Assembly: GCF_041260155.1 (NCBI RefSeq)
Contig: NC_091933.1
Coordinates: 21,805,599-21,869,598, forward strand
Direction: 5' to 3'
Origin: Ptychodera flava
Taxonomy: Eukaryota; Hemichordata; Enteropneusta; Ptychoderidae
DNA: 64,000 bases
Shown here: positions 1 through 13,528 of the stretch, in pieces
Layout of the letters: every line of letters begins with the position of its first letter
How positions within the stretch are numbered: the first letter of the stretch is position 1
The notes under the pieces: model-generated
What the model was told of the DNA's origin: nothing
The model's database searches: none
What the model saw: the letters and a program-made list of their open reading frames with translations, nothing else
Made by a program: the position numbers and the translations under genes

Positions 1-1329
1 GACATCTATTCCACACTACGCAAAGCATTTCTTGTAGGTATGCAGGTACTCTCTAGTATTGAGAGGTGCTCCCTAATATCACCATACATGTTGCAAGACT
101 CTCTTTGAAGTCGTCTACATCAAATCATAGCCTCAATTATTGCTGGACCTATAACCCTTGGCCCCGAAACAAATCAAAGTCCACTGTATATTGTCTGTAG
201 CAGACTGGTTAGTCAGACCCTGAAAAAGTGTTTAGAAAGGCTGTCAGTTACCATGGGTCTTCAAGGTCGCATAGACATTGTAAATGTTCACATTCCTGCC
301 TTCATATTGCCTTCATATTTTCCAAAAAGTCCTGAAACCAAATTAAAGGGACAGAGTTGCTCTATTTTTGACCTTCTTGTGACATCAAGAAAACGTAGAT
401 TATTTGGATTGAGTCACGTGTACAAACTGATTACGTTACACAACTGCAAAAGTGTCAAAAATTACCCCTTTGCTGAATGCTAACAGATGATTTCGTTTGT
501 GACCTCTAGACAGAATGGAGTTTGCTATTCAGACTTGCTTTCATAAACATTGAGTAAAAGCAGCTATCCTTATCTATATGAAAGCCACTGTCAATTAAGT
601 TTTTATTACAAAAGCTTGCATGAGGTCCACACTTTGCATAATAGTGTGTGTTCAACGATGCACGGTGAGAGTTGTTAACTTGAAATTATGAACTTGACTT
701 TTTGGTACAGACCGTAAAATATTTCACTGAATGTTTACTCTCGTCTGGATACAAAAAGTTTAGGTTCTGCACAGTTGCGAAGTATTTTAGCATGTTTCAA
801 GAAGCCAAGCAAAACAAACTACATTTAATGTCGAAAAGAATCCGTTAGAAAGGTTCAACAAAAGCTAATTTGTCGCTTGAATGGCACCATAAGCATGGCT
901 GTTGGTAACGCAGATTTCAAAACAGATGACGTTCAATGGTAAGGCACAACATTTCTCAGATTTGATTGTTTCTCGAGGTGTTAACAATTATGACAGAATG
1001 TGATATCAATTTTAAGTATAATTTTTATCAAACATTTCTTCTTTAAAATTTTTTGTAACGGAAAGGGAAAATCCCCGACGTCGGCTATATTTTATTGTGT
1101 CAGCTTGCCAATTGGTTGTGACATAGCTATTTGGCAAGTATATATTTTCTATTCAACTTATTTTGACTTTTATATTACTTCGGATATTACAATAATCTTT
1201 TTATGGTTAAATCATTGACGATGTACTTACTAATCTATACAGTATGGCAGAGGACTTTATTTTGCAAGTTTAGCCAATATATCGTATTGATACAGTCGAT
1301 CAAACAAACCGACAAACAAAAAAAACCAA
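1..1329. other. No recognisable gene
   Basis: AT-rich sequence with only short chance reading frames, none resembling a protein family I know. It lies beyond the 3' end of MCT copy A, so it is probably intergenic. Confidence 0.5.
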
Positions 1330-1427
1330 CACATACATACATACATACATAAATACGTACATACACACACACACACACATACATACATACATACATACAT
1401 ACATACATACATACATACATACATACA

Positions 1428-1456
<29 letters not shown>
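1330..1456. repeat. ACAT tetranucleotide microsatellite with an AC run
   Basis: About 130 bp of ACAT units interrupted by a short AC dinucleotide run. The Cys/Met/Tyr/Val-rich reading frames on the minus strand are products of this repeat. Confidence 0.95.
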
Positions 1457-1458
<2 letters not shown>

Positions 1459-2727
1459 TGATTATTGTACACGCATTCTTTAATGCATACAAACATAACG
1501 ATATACAGATCGAAAGTACAGTAATTCTAAATCCTTAAAATCTATGGAGATGACTTCATTGAATTCTTGACCTCACTTCTGACTTCTGCGTCTTCTGAAT
1601 TTTTTTCAGGAAATTAGATTTTGCTCTTCTCTCCAAGGCCAGAGATCCCACAATTAGCAGTAAACCGCTGCAGACTCCGATGCTACCAGCGAGTAAGTAA
1701 GAGGCTTTGTACTTCCCCGTGTAGTCACGAAGGTAACCTTTGAGGGGAGATAACGATAAAAGGTTAGAAGCATTGACAGCAGGTGTGTGTAACATAAGAT
1801 TTGACATTGTATAGAATGTAGTAAGGACAATGTTAGGGGGTGTTATCCGCTCTCACCCTGCTGACCAATCTAAATTGATATGTGAACACTGGGTCTGATA
1901 ACAACGTTCGGAACTTCTTATCATTAAACTGTTCATTATCAGTTGTGCTAGGGCAAACAAGTCATGATAGCTGTGTCAACTCATTCTAATAATTTTCACA
2001 CAAAAGAGATTCCGTTGGTGTGATTACCAATCAACATCAAGTTTAGAGGTCGAGAGGTCTCTCGAAGTTGTTTCAGAAAGGTTGGATTGAGCTATTGTGA
2101 TGTTTTTGAGAATCGTTTTCGACGACACATTTGACAGCAGAGTTAACGACGAGGTTCATGGTTGTTAACAGCTAAAATGATGTTTTAGGGTGCATGGTGG
2201 CTTGACTAGACAGTAATAACGCTAAAGGATCCTCATCTCTAATGTGAATTGCCTATGATAATTATTTGTTTATTGCGTGTCCTTCAATTTCCTTATACTT
2301 GTAACAGCCTGTATTAGTATATTACTCTAAGTTGATTAATAATCTTAAACCTCTATAAAGTTGCAAAATGCAGAAATTTTTCATAAAATGCTTCTTTACA
2401 TTATGTATACCGTGAAACGATACTTTCGTGGCATTGATTTAATAATAAAGTGAGTTTGGGTTAAATTGCAATTATCTCAAGGGTTCTATGATTTACTGCA
2501 TGGTATTGCACTGTTGTAAGGTTAATTAGACACGAAATACGCTAGGTGAAGATACTAATTTGATTGAATGTTAAAAAATGTTTCTCGTTATTTTCACAAT
2601 AATCTGAGGATGACTTGAAAAACGAACTCTGTCATTGTCACTGGCGTGATAAGATGTTGAAATGATAGAAAACGTGTCTACCTCCTATTGGAATCACAAC
2701 AAGTTGCGCCAAACCACCAAATAAAAA

Positions 2728-5700
2728 TAGTCCGTGGGCTGGAGGGGCCCACCGTGCACCCCCCATAAACCTACTACATGGGTATTTTTTTGTTCTTTGT
2801 GATCTACTGAACTAGAAAAAAGATGTAAACATTATATATTTTGGGATGCACTACCTGTCTGCACTGGTTTTTGATTTGTATGTACCGCAAAAAATGGCGG
2901 AAAATGGGTAGGGGTAGGGGGTACTATATTCTCCCCTAAATTGAGTAAACCAGCATGAAATAGCACAAATCTTACATTTTTGGAAAGCTCAGATACTGCT
3001 CTTTCTGACGAATACCAACTTTAGCAAAATTGATTTGTGTACATAGAATAGGACGACTTTAAAATGATTTTTTTGACAATTTTGAAATTTCCATGTAACA
3101 ATTGTGATTTACTTTTTATTAAGCAAAATTTTCACAACTTTTTGTGTTTAAATTATTTATTCCAACATATTAAACAAGAAAAAAAGTGTTAACATCAGAT
3201 ATTTAACTCTGCACTACTTCTCTTAGCAAAATTGATTTTTGTACATAGAATAGGACGACTTTAAAATGAATTTTTTTGACAATTTTGAAATGTTTTACCC
3301 AAAATACCATGTAACAATTGTGATTTACTTTTTATTAAGCAAAATTTTCACAACTTTTTGTCTTTAAATTATTTATTCCAACATATTAAACAAGAAAAAA
3401 AGTGTTATCATCAGATATTTATCTCTGCACTACTTCTCTGGAGTCAATTTTAAATTGCGTGTATCTGTATGGGATGTGCAAAAGCTAGGGGTAGGGGTAC
3501 AACATTCTTTCCTTGATGAAGTAAAATGGCTTGAAATGCCATATACCTTATAGTTTTAAAAAGCTGAGATACTGGTCTTTCAAAAATGCATAAGGTTTTA
3601 GTAAAAAAATATGACGTCATAGAATTGGATAACTTTAAATCGATTTTTTCTGGTAATTCAGTATTTTTAACCGGAAGAAAATACGATAACTATTGTTTCC
3701 TCCCAATGAAGCAAATCAAACAGATTTATGGATGTTATTTACTAATTGCAATGTGCTGAAGAAGAAAATAAATGCCAAAATTGGGTATTTACAATGCATT
3801 ATTGTCTCTACTCACTAAAATTGGAAGTTTTGCTACATTGGTATATCGTGAATTGGCATTTTATTGTTATGCAATGAATTAATAATACACAGCCTTAAAA
3901 AGAAGACTTTAAAACGCGCACACATAGTCATATTGCCATTTTCTCCTTAAAGTTAATAGATTGTTAATGACTCTATTTTTATAATTTACTTTTTAAATAT
4001 TTTTTTAATAAATTAATTTTGATAAGACGTATTTTGAAAATTGTCTATGCCTCCTTGTCTTACTTATACAGCAAGCATTACTAACAATCTATTAGGCCGT
4101 CGGCTAGAGGGGCGTCTACATGCACCTTCCCCGACCCCAACCCAACAGGATAACAAACCAGTATTTTTCAGAAGCCTTGAGATCCCTAGAATAAGAAATA
4201 GGATTTTAACAGACAACATATAGGGACTGAATAGCTGTCACGGTCATGTTTTGAAGGGTACGTACTGCAAAAATCACGATTTTGTGACCCACGTGGAGTT
4301 TTGTCAAACCTGTCTTCATGTACGTCATCTGCTGAACTTACTGTTTAACATGACCTGGCTTATGGGGTATCATTAGAAAGGTGATTTATTCTTCTTGAAA
4401 ATTGTATATAGTAATATGCAATATATTGTATAGTTTTCATGAAATAGGGCCATAATTTACCCCATACCCCAAAGTTTCTGTCGCAAATTACTGTCAAAAC
4501 TAATCTAAATTCTATCAATTATTTACCTAGATATAATACAAAGGGCAATGCTGTGTATTAACTTTGTGTTATTTGCTACAAGTACATGTTAGAAACCTGA
4601 AATAAACTTTTGACAGAAAAATATTAGGATCCTGTAGCTGTAACAGTCATATTTTGAAGGGTCCCGCAGAATCACAGTATTACTGAATCACTTTCGTTTT
4701 TTGTTAAACCTGTCTTCTTGTAAGTCTTCTGCTGAGCTTATTTTGAACATAACGAGGTATATGCGGTATCATTAGAAAGTTAATTTACTTTTCTTTAAAA
4801 TGATATATTGCAATATGCAATATCTTCTATAGTTTTCATTAAATTAGATCAAAACTTACCCCATACCCCAAAGTTTTATGTCGCAAGTTACAGTCAAAAG
4901 TAATCTCAAATTCTGCCAATTATTTTCCTAGACACTTTACAAAAGGGATGCTTTGTATAAAATATATTTGATTTGGTACAGGGACATGTCAAAAATATGA
5001 GTTAGACTTTTAACAGACAAAATATTGGGATTGAATGACTGTTACTTGCATGTTTTGAAGGGTACCGTGAAGTCAGAGTATTACCGACTCGCATATGTTT
5101 TTGTTAAATGTGTCGTCTTGTTAGTCATCTGCTGACCTTACGTTTTACCATAGCCTAGCTTATGGGCTGCCATTAGAAAGACAATTTATTTGGCTTTTAA
5201 ATGACATATTGTAATATACAATATCTTGTATAGTTTTCATGAAATGGGACCAAACCTTACCCCATACCCAAAAGTTTTATGTCGTAAATTACTGTCACAA
5301 CTAATCTTAAATTCTACCAATTATTTACCTAGACATTATACAAAAGGCAATGCTTTGTATCAAATTTATTTTATTTGATACAGGTACATGTTAGAAACTT
5401 GAAATAAACTTGTAACACAAAATATCCGGATGCTGTAGCTGTAACAGTCATATTTTGAATGGTACTGCAAAATCACAGTATTGCCAACTCGCATACATTT
5501 TCGTTAGACCCGTCTTCTTGTAAGTCGCCTACTGAGCTTACTTTTCAACATAGCGTGGCAAGTTGGGCATCATTAGAAAGTTAATTTATTCTTCTTTAAA
5601 ATACTATTTTGCAATATGAAATATCTTCTATAGTTTTCATGAAATAGGACCACAACTTACCCCATACCCCAAAGTTTTATGTTCCAAATTACAGTCAAAA

Positions 5701-8626
5701 CTAATCTCAAATTCTGCCAACTATTTACCAGGACATAATACAAAGGGCAATGATTTTTATTAGATTTAGTTTATTTGCCAAAGATGCATGTTAGAATCTT
5801 GAAATGAACTTTTAACAGAAAAAAATATTGTGATGCTGTAGCTGTAACAGTAATATTTTGAAGGGTACCACAAAATCACGGTATTGCCAACTCGCAAATT
5901 TTTTTGTTAAACCTGTCTTATTGTAAGTCATCTGCTGAGCTTATTTTTTAACATAGTTGGCTATTGAGGTATCATTAAAAAGATACTTTTTTTCCTTTAA
6001 TATAACGTATTGTAATATACAATATCTTCTTTAGTGTTCAGGAAATAAGAGCAAAACTTACCCCATACCCCCAAGTTTACATTGCAAATTACTGTCACTA
6101 CTGGTTTCAAATTCTACCAAACTTTTACCTAGACATATTACAAAAGACAATGATTTCAAGTTTCTAATATGTACCTGTATCAAATAAAATAAATTTGATA
6201 CAAAGCATTGCCTTTTGTATAATGTCTAGGTAAATAATTGGTAGAATTTAAGATTAGTTGTGACAGTAATTTACGACATAAAACTTTTGGGTATGGGGTA
6301 AGGTTTGGTCCCATTTCATGAAAACTATACAAGATATTGTATATTACAATATGTCATTTAAAAGCCAAATAAATTGTCTTTCTAATGGCAGCCCATAAGC
6401 TAGGCTATGGTAAAACGTAAGGTCAGCAGATGACTAACAAGACGACACATTTAACAAAAACATATGCGAATCGGTAATAATCTGAGCTTCACGGTACCCT
6501 TCAAAACATACAAGTAACAGTCATTCAATCCCAATATTTTGTCTGTTAAAAGTCTAACTCATATTTTTGACATGTTCCTGTACCAAATCAAATATATTTT
6601 ATACAAAGCATCCCTTTTGTAAAGTGTCTATGAAAATAAGTGGTAGAATTTGAGATTACCTTTGACTGTAACTTGCGACATAAAACTTTGGGGTATGGGG
6701 CAAGTTTTGATCTAATTTAATGAAAACTATAGAAGATATTGCATATTGCAATATATCATTTTAAAGAAAAGTAAATTAATTTTCTTATGATACCGCATAT
6801 ACCTCGTTATGTTCAAAATAAGCTCAGCAGAACACTTACAAGAAGACAGGTTTAACAAAAACGAAAGTGATTCAGTAATACTGTGATTTTGCGGGACCCT
6901 TCAAAATATGACTGTTACAGCTACAGGATCCTAATATTTTTTCTGTCAAAAGTTAATTTAGGTTTCTAACATGTACTTGTAGCAAATAACACAAAGTTAA
7001 TACACAGCATTGCCCTTTGTATTATATCTAGGTAAATAATTGGTAGAATTTAGATTAGTTTTGACAGTAATTTGCGACATAAACTTTGGGGTATGGGGTA
7101 AATTATGGCCCTATTTCATGAAAACTATACAATATATTGCATATTACTATATACAATTTTCAAGAAGAATAAATCACCTTTCTAATGATACCCCATAAGC
7201 CAATTCATGTTAAACAGTAAGCTCAGCAGATGACGTACATGAAGACAGGTTTGACAAAAATCCATGTGGGTCACAAAATCGTGATTTTGCAGTACGTACC
7301 CTTCAAAACATGACCGTGACAGCTATTCAGTCCATATATGTTGTCTGTTAAAATCCTATTTCTTATTCTAGGGATCTCAAGGCTTCTGAAAAATACTGGT
7401 TTGTTATCCTGTTGGGTTGGAGTCGGGGAAGGTGCATGTAGACGCCCCTCTAGCCGACGGCCTAATAGATTGTTAGTAATGCTTGCTGTATAAGTAAGAC
7501 AAGGAGGCATAGACAATTTTCAAAATACGTCTTATCAAAATTATTTTATAAAAAAATATTTAAAAAGTAAATTATAAAAATAGAGTCATTAACAATCTAT
7601 TAACTTTAAGGAGAAAATGACAATATGACTATGTGTGCGCGTTTTAAAGTCTTCTTTTTAAGGCTGTGTATTATTAATTCATTGCATAACAATAAAATGC
7701 CAATTCACGATATACCAATGTAGCAAAACTTCCACTTTTAGTGAGTAGAGACAATAATGCATTGTAAATACCCAATTTTGGCATTTATTTTCTTCTTCAG
7801 CACATTGCAATTAGTAAATAACATCCATAAATCTGTTTGATTTGCTTCATTGGGAGGAAACAATAGTTATCGTATTTTCTTCCGGTTAAAAATACTGAAT
7901 TACCAGAAAAAATCGATTTAAAGTTATCCAATTCTATGACGTCATATTTTTTTACTAAAACCTTATGCATTTTTGAAAGAGCAGTATCTCAGCTTTCTAA
8001 AACGATAAGGTATATGGCATTTCAAGCCATTTTACTTCATCAAGGAAAGAATGTTGTACCCCTACCCCTAGCTTTTGCACATTCCATACAGATACACGCA
8101 ATTTAAAATTGACTCCAGAGAAGTAGTGCAGAGTTAAATATCTGATGTTAACACTTTTTTTCTTGTTTAATATGTTGGAATAAATAATTTAAAGACAAAA
8201 AGTTGTGAAAATTTTGCTTAATAAAAAGTAAATCACAATTGTTACATGGTATTTTGGGTAGAAAATTTCAAAATTGTCAAAAAAAATTCATTTTAAAGTC
8301 GTCCTATTCTATCTACACAAATCAATTTTGCTAAAGTTAGTATTCGTTAGAAAGAGCAGTATCTGAGCTTTCCGAAAATGTAAGATTTGTGCTATTTCAT
8401 GCTGGTTTACTCAATTTAGGGGAGGATATAGTACCCCCTACCCCTACCCATTTTTCGCCATTTTTTGCGGTACATACAAATAAAAAACAGTGTAGACAGG
8501 TAGTGCATCCCAAAATATCCAATGTTAACATCTTTTTTCTAGTTCAGCAGATCCCAAAGAACAAAAAAATACCCATGTAGTAGGTTTATTGGGGGGGTGC
8601 ACGGTGGGCCCTCCAGCCCACGGACT
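2728..8626. mobile_element. 5.9-kb giant inverted-repeat (fold-back) element
   Basis: Left arm about 2728-5397, unpaired middle about 5398-6157, right arm about 6158-8626 as the reverse complement of the left. Ends read AGTCCGTGGGCTGGAGGG and its complement. Arms are nearly identical by eye; the main differences are a 212-bp tandem duplication present only in the left arm (about 3015-3436) and two extra 400-bp units in the middle. The element interrupts MCT copy A exon 3, and AAAA lies on both sides (2724-2727 and 8627-8630), a possible target duplication. No reading frame resembling a transposase is visible, so it looks non-autonomous. The family is not recognised. An assembly artefact is unlikely, because the two flanks are the two halves of one exon. 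Confidence 0.88.
4225..7330. repeat. Tandem array of about 400-bp units inside the fold-back element
   Basis: A motif close to AGCTGTAACAGTCATATTTT followed by GAAGGGTAC recurs at about 4232, 4636, 5037, 5437 and 5840, a spacing of about 401 bp. Each unit also holds a CTTACCCCATACCCCAAAG-like block. Three inverted units occur in the right arm near 6510, 6911 and 7310. The unequal count (5 versus 3) explains the unpaired central loop. Confidence 0.85.
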
Positions 8627-9597
8627 AAAAGCGCCAGGCGTCCGCAGAAGTGTACCGTTTTAAACCAACTACTTGTCTGAACACTGTGAAAGACTGCGAC
8701 GCAGAGAGGGTCCTAATGAAGCCGAGCATGATGTTGAGGATGGCGAACGAAGTAGTAGAAAATGAAAACGCCTCAAAGTATACGATGATGCTGTAAAGTA
8801 TGAAGACTATCCCCAGTGGGCGTATTACAGCTTCCAGACGAACGAACAATATACCACCAAGTGGTCCAGCAGCGATACCACCCTCACCAAATGCAGAAGT
8901 CAACAGTGCGACATGATATCCCTGTAAGCCTTTGCTATACATAAGTGGTGAAAGATATACGGTTGATATTACTTGTACACATACAACCATGGCAGGCGCG
9001 ATCAATAATATCACAAACATGGGTTCACTAGTAAAAAGGGAACAGTCGAACATCTTGCACGTCAAGTTAATAAATCTAGAACGACCTGACGATGGAGTGA
9101 GCGGTCTATGTTATGTGTCATCCCCTGTTGCATTTTCATCATCGAAATCGATCTATCTTGGTCTTCAACACTTCTTTCGCGGAACTGGCTTTTTCCTGGT
9201 CTTAGTAATCTGAAAAAGGAAGCTCCAACACAGATGTTTGCGTAGAGGGCAGCAAAGACCAGAAGTGTCCCCTTCCAGCCATACCTCTCAAGACAACCCT
9301 GAATTACTAGCGGTATCACCATAGACCCACAGCCAACAGCGGTCATGGCTAGTCCGTTTGCGAGTGCATGTCTTTTCTTGAAGCAGTATCCTATGAAGGG
9401 AACAGCCGGTGTTCTTGCTAATGAAGATGCCAGCCCTAGGGGTGGAAATTTAAGAATCAAAAGCATGAGAAATGTTTTGTCATCCTGCCATACTTTCTTG
9501 TCCAATACTACTTTCCGATGTCAAAAATGACCAAAATTATTATTTAACGAGGAGTTTCAAATATATCAGACCATAGCAAATTCTTTGAATTATCTGA

Positions 9598-9662
9598 TAT
9601 CATCATCATCTTCGTCGTCATCGTCGCCGTGTCGTTGTCGTCGTTTCTTCTTCTTCTTCTTC
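9598..9662. repeat. Trinucleotide microsatellite in intron 2 of copy A
   Basis: ATC/TCG/TTC trinucleotide runs. Copies B (about 16690) and C (about 22608) hold trinucleotide repeats at the equivalent intron position, so the repeat predates their duplication. Confidence 0.85.
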
Positions 9663-11054
9663 AGTAAAGGAGTTGTAGTATTAAACATTCATTTGAAAAA
9701 TCAAACATCTTCTCTCGTTCCTCTTTATCCCATTTATTATTGCCACCACTATGGACACGTTGACTTCTCCAGTACCACATCCTGACTATATTTGATTTCA
9801 CTTGACAAATTTGTGTGAGTGTAATGTGATTTTGATTTTTGATATATAACATTTGTTTACTGTTTATTATTGGTGTAAATGTGCTATTTAAAAACTAAAA
9901 ATCGTTATCTCATCTTTTTCTCGGCCGTCACCATGGCCATCATAACTATTATCATCTAACGCATTGCAGAGGACCGTAGGCTACGAGAAGTATCTTTATC
10001 AGTTGGGAGGGACTAAATGCAATATGTATTAACGTCTGCATTCTAACCTACGCGAAATTCATCACGACAGCTGAAAACGAGAACGTATACTCACCATTGA
10101 AGACACCGAAGGTCAGAATGAGCTGCCAGACATTGCTTGAAAACGAGGCAAGAACTAAAGAGGCGAACGACAGAGTTCCACCGTCGATGACCAAACCTCT
10201 TGCACAAAACAGCTGCCAGTGGAGCAAACAAACATGGGGCGAGATAGTTTCAAAAAGATGGTGAAGGTGAGTGTTCTGGCACAACACCAGTGATTCACGA
10301 ACAAAGTTCGGGTTAAAAAATGGCGCCGATATTCAAGCCTTGACACTTTCACTTATGCCTGTTTGGCTTGAGTTTTGATTTGAAACATTTTTGCATAAAT
10401 CTATACACATCTGTTTGAATCAAAATGCAGACTATTGTGGGAAATTACTGTAAAAAGCTATGGCAATATGGGAGTTATATGGCCCATGGATATCATAGCA
10501 GTGAGTATGAATTTCAGCAAAAACACCACTGGGACATATATTTTCATTACTAACTCAAACTTCCACTGGCAGAGATGACTGTCACACGAAAAAAATAATC
10601 AATACCTCACGCTGACATTGATCAAACACCTTTCAACAGGATTTGTGTCACTGAATGATTTAGGATAGGAAGATCTAGTTTAACACTACGTAATGGCCTA
10701 TTCAAATTAAATACTTGTCCTGAGCCTTCTGTGACATATTCTACTAACGATAACCTCAGTCTCCTTTCATCCAGTTGTCTCATTCTATCACAAAGAATTC
10801 CAATGTTACTGAACAGATTAACCCCTGGAAGCGTATTTGATTTAATTTGAGAAAGGTCTAGTGCCACATACCTGCGGCCATCAGCAAGCCCATATACACC
10901 GAACAAATGCCACCAAGAGAAGACCCATGGAAACTGCCAAACCACGGAGTATAAACATGATCAAGGAAACTTTCAGTACAACAAACCAACCATAGCCACC
11001 TTTGGGTATCTTTTCAGCATTCCCTTGACTTTGGTTTGACCGCATGTCTTTCAT

Positions 11055-13229
11055 TTTGATGACGTTATTGACAGGCAACTATGAAGGTAGGCAGAGAGAA
11101 AAGCGCTGAGTATACTGTCCGTGGCCTTCGGCAACACCCATGCTCTGTGACCTAATCAATATGAATAATGACTGAAGTACAAACGTCCACCCGTTCAGAC
11201 TTGACAATGAAATTCTGCTTGTTATCAGGTTTGTCCCACTTGAAGTTGGTACATATACCTTTTTTAATCAAAGAATTCTTACCACATGGACACGTTTACA
11301 TCACACTCCACTCACACGTTTGCGATATATTGCTGATCATGAATGCACTACTCAAGAATTCTTTCATTCCGAGATGCTTTTATTTCATCGTCTATTTCTT
11401 CTTCTACTTTTGGAACCATATGACATACAGTTGACCTCTGGTGTCAGCAAGCAGGACCATGGTGGACTGTCCGGCTGCGTGATGTCAAAATGTTATCCAC
11501 TGCATGTTCAAGGTTCTATCGCTCAACACATCTCTGATATAAACCTGTTCACGTGAGAAGGTTGATCCTATAGTCCATGACGAGGCACAATATACCAATC
11601 AGGGCTCATTGGGACACAAAGCCCTCTCTCGATAATTCACCGTTTATTGACTCTGATTTACGCATAATTATCATAATCCGCATGTGCATAAAAATAGCAT
11701 GCATCATAATGATTGTAATATGCGTTTTATCACAATAAATTATGCTAGAACAGTTTAAAATTAACAAAAAGAAGCTCAGAAGCTCACTTATTATATTATA
11801 ATGTCATAGATAAACAAAAATAATCACTAACCCCGCACAACAGGTGCAACATGCAGCCCTGATATCGCCAGTTCTGTGCACATATACCCACATCTTATGT
11901 GGAATGAAGCCTATTCTCCGTGATTGCATATACTCTCCTTGATTTTAGAAAACAGAAAAATCCAAAATGGACGGAAATAAATTCCCTTCATCGAACGCTT
12001 ATCAAACAATCTGTATAGAGGCTTTGCCTTCTTTGTAATCGTTTAATAATCGTTTCCGCATATCCATAGTCATCCTACCCCCCCCCCCTCCTTTGCATGT
12101 CTGCTCAAAATGAAAATGCAAATGTAAAGTATATTGGAGGCCAACTTTTCATGCCATCTTTCTCACCAATCTAGTCAGTTAAGTCAATCATTGGATCAGG
12201 CAAAATTACCAGTTTACAGCAATCAGCTAGCTGGCAGGGTACGCTTACCCATTCCGGACACCTGGTACCACCACTATTTCGTGGTTCAAGATGACCCCGT
12301 TGCCTTTGTCATTTTCGATATGTTCCTTGGACCTGGTAAATTTCATAGTTAACTTGAATGATAATGATTATTGGACCTGATTTGATGTCTATTACATTCA
12401 ACAAAGCTTTATATTTAAGAGCCCTTTGTGCTAGTAATTCGGCGTGCGACTTCAGGACAGGTGTTTTCATCTCGTTTGCACTAAACGTAGGAGCAACAAG
12501 AATAGCTTTGTTCCCGTCCGTCTTTAATCCGCGTTTCGATAAAAAGGACCTCAGAGAGTCAATCGTCCATGCTTGAAAATATTATAAAGGTTGATCACCA
12601 TCCACATTTTCTCATGTGAGATTTTAAGTTGAACTTCCAAGAAATTTATTTGGTATCATCAATTACGCGCTACTTGTTTGAACATGAGGAACAATTGTAT
12701 CAAGGCTATTTCTTCGACATCAAAATCTACGCAGGAATCGACCGTCACTAAGTGAGCCTTCAGTTATTATGAGGGGTGGGCCGGAGAAATTAGGGGGGGA
12801 TACGATTTCACAAACTTGCCCAAAGGGGAGGGTCACATTTTACAAACTTAGCCTTGAGGAGGATCAAATTTTACATTTTATATGAAGTTTTACATTTTAT
12901 GTAAGATGGATGCAAAGTCTAAATGAGTTGAGTAAAGAAACTTCACAACAATCCTATCAGAATTGCAATCGCAGTCACTGCAGTTAGCATAGTGTCAATA
13001 AACTGCATACATGGATAATTTTATTTTATTGACTGTGAATGGTGCATCAATAGCAGCAAACAAAGAACACACAAAGCGGCTACCTATGCTGTTAAAACCG
13101 TTTTCATAAGAGATGTCTCTCTCTTACGAGCATCAGCTTCAGGTTTTACAAAAACGACGTGTTCTAAATATAATGTCATTATAACATGTTTAATAGAAAC
13201 AAGATGTTGTATATTGCACCATTGCAAAG

Positions 13230-13230
<1 letters not shown>
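11055..13230. other. Upstream region of copy A, no gene seen
   Basis: The first 120 bp upstream of the copy A start resembles the upstream regions of copies B and C, for example the block near 11110-11165 versus 18385-18450, so it probably held the ancestral promoter. The rest has only short reading frames without recognisable similarity. Confidence 0.45.

Positions 13231-13293
<63 letters not shown>
13231..13293. repeat. GA dinucleotide microsatellite
   Basis: Uninterrupted run of about 63 bp of GA. Confidence 0.97.
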
Positions 13294-13296
<3 letters not shown>

Positions 13297-13454
13297 ACAT
13301 AACTATCACGATATCTGTATTAATCAAAGTTCGATTTCAAAAGTTTCACACCCACTAAACATCCTACTAATGTTTGACTTCCTTATTAACCAGTCTTAAA
13401 GCTGCATTAGCTGTGACTTTTGGCTGTTTTAAAGTATAATTGTTCTGTGCAAGT

Positions 13455-13528
13455 GCGGTGTACCGCTACTGGCGAGCAAGTAAGTGGCTCTATAGCTGCC
13501 CCCCAGTGTATCCACAAAGGCATGCCCA
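13455..13528 (-). pseudogene. Relic of an MCT exon 4
   Basis: On the minus strand this stretch still reads like the start of exon 4 of copies A to C: the final part gives S-Y-R-A-T-Y-L-L-A, matching K-Y-x-A-T-Y-L-L-A-G-S in the intact exons. The preceding G-Y-L-R-D-Y-T-G is eroded and the following TM helix is lost. No matching exons 1 to 3 are seen nearby. It is probably a leftover from an additional tandem duplication between A and B. Confidence 0.6.

Larger units (their letters stand above)
1556..11054 (-). pseudogene. MCT copy A: SLC16-like transporter pseudogene split by a fold-back element
   Basis: Homologue of the SLC16 monocarboxylate-transporter family, 12-TM major-facilitator proteins of the plasma membrane. 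Exon 1 is 11054-10872, exon 2 is 10224-10095, exon 3 is 9435-8627 continuing at 2727-2682, and exon 4 is 1737-1556 (G-Y-L-R-D-Y-T-G and a TM12-like helix, then a stop). Seen lesions: about 43 bp missing from exon 1 near 10900, which shifts the frame; the TM1 motif reads K-G-G-Y-G-W instead of E-G-G-Y-G-W; 14 bp missing from exon 2 near 10182; the exon 2 acceptor AG is TG at 10225-10226; a 1-bp loss near 9145 in exon 3; a TAA at 9113-9111 in the restored frame; and a 5.9-kb insertion in exon 3. Removing the insertion with one A-run target repeat restores alignment with copy B. Remaining splice sites look normal. Closest relatives are copies B and C. I infer no functional product. Confidence 0.85.

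Noticed and set aside
1330..1456. CRISPR-like array
   Set aside because: Regular units here and in other windows of the sequence are microsatellites or tandem satellites without unique spacers, and the DNA is animal.
4041..7516. Identical reading frame of about 60 codons in both arms of the fold-back element (4041-4223 plus and 7516-7271 minus)
   Set aside because: It is duplicated simply because the arms mirror each other. It lacks domain features and lies in repetitive AT-rich DNA.
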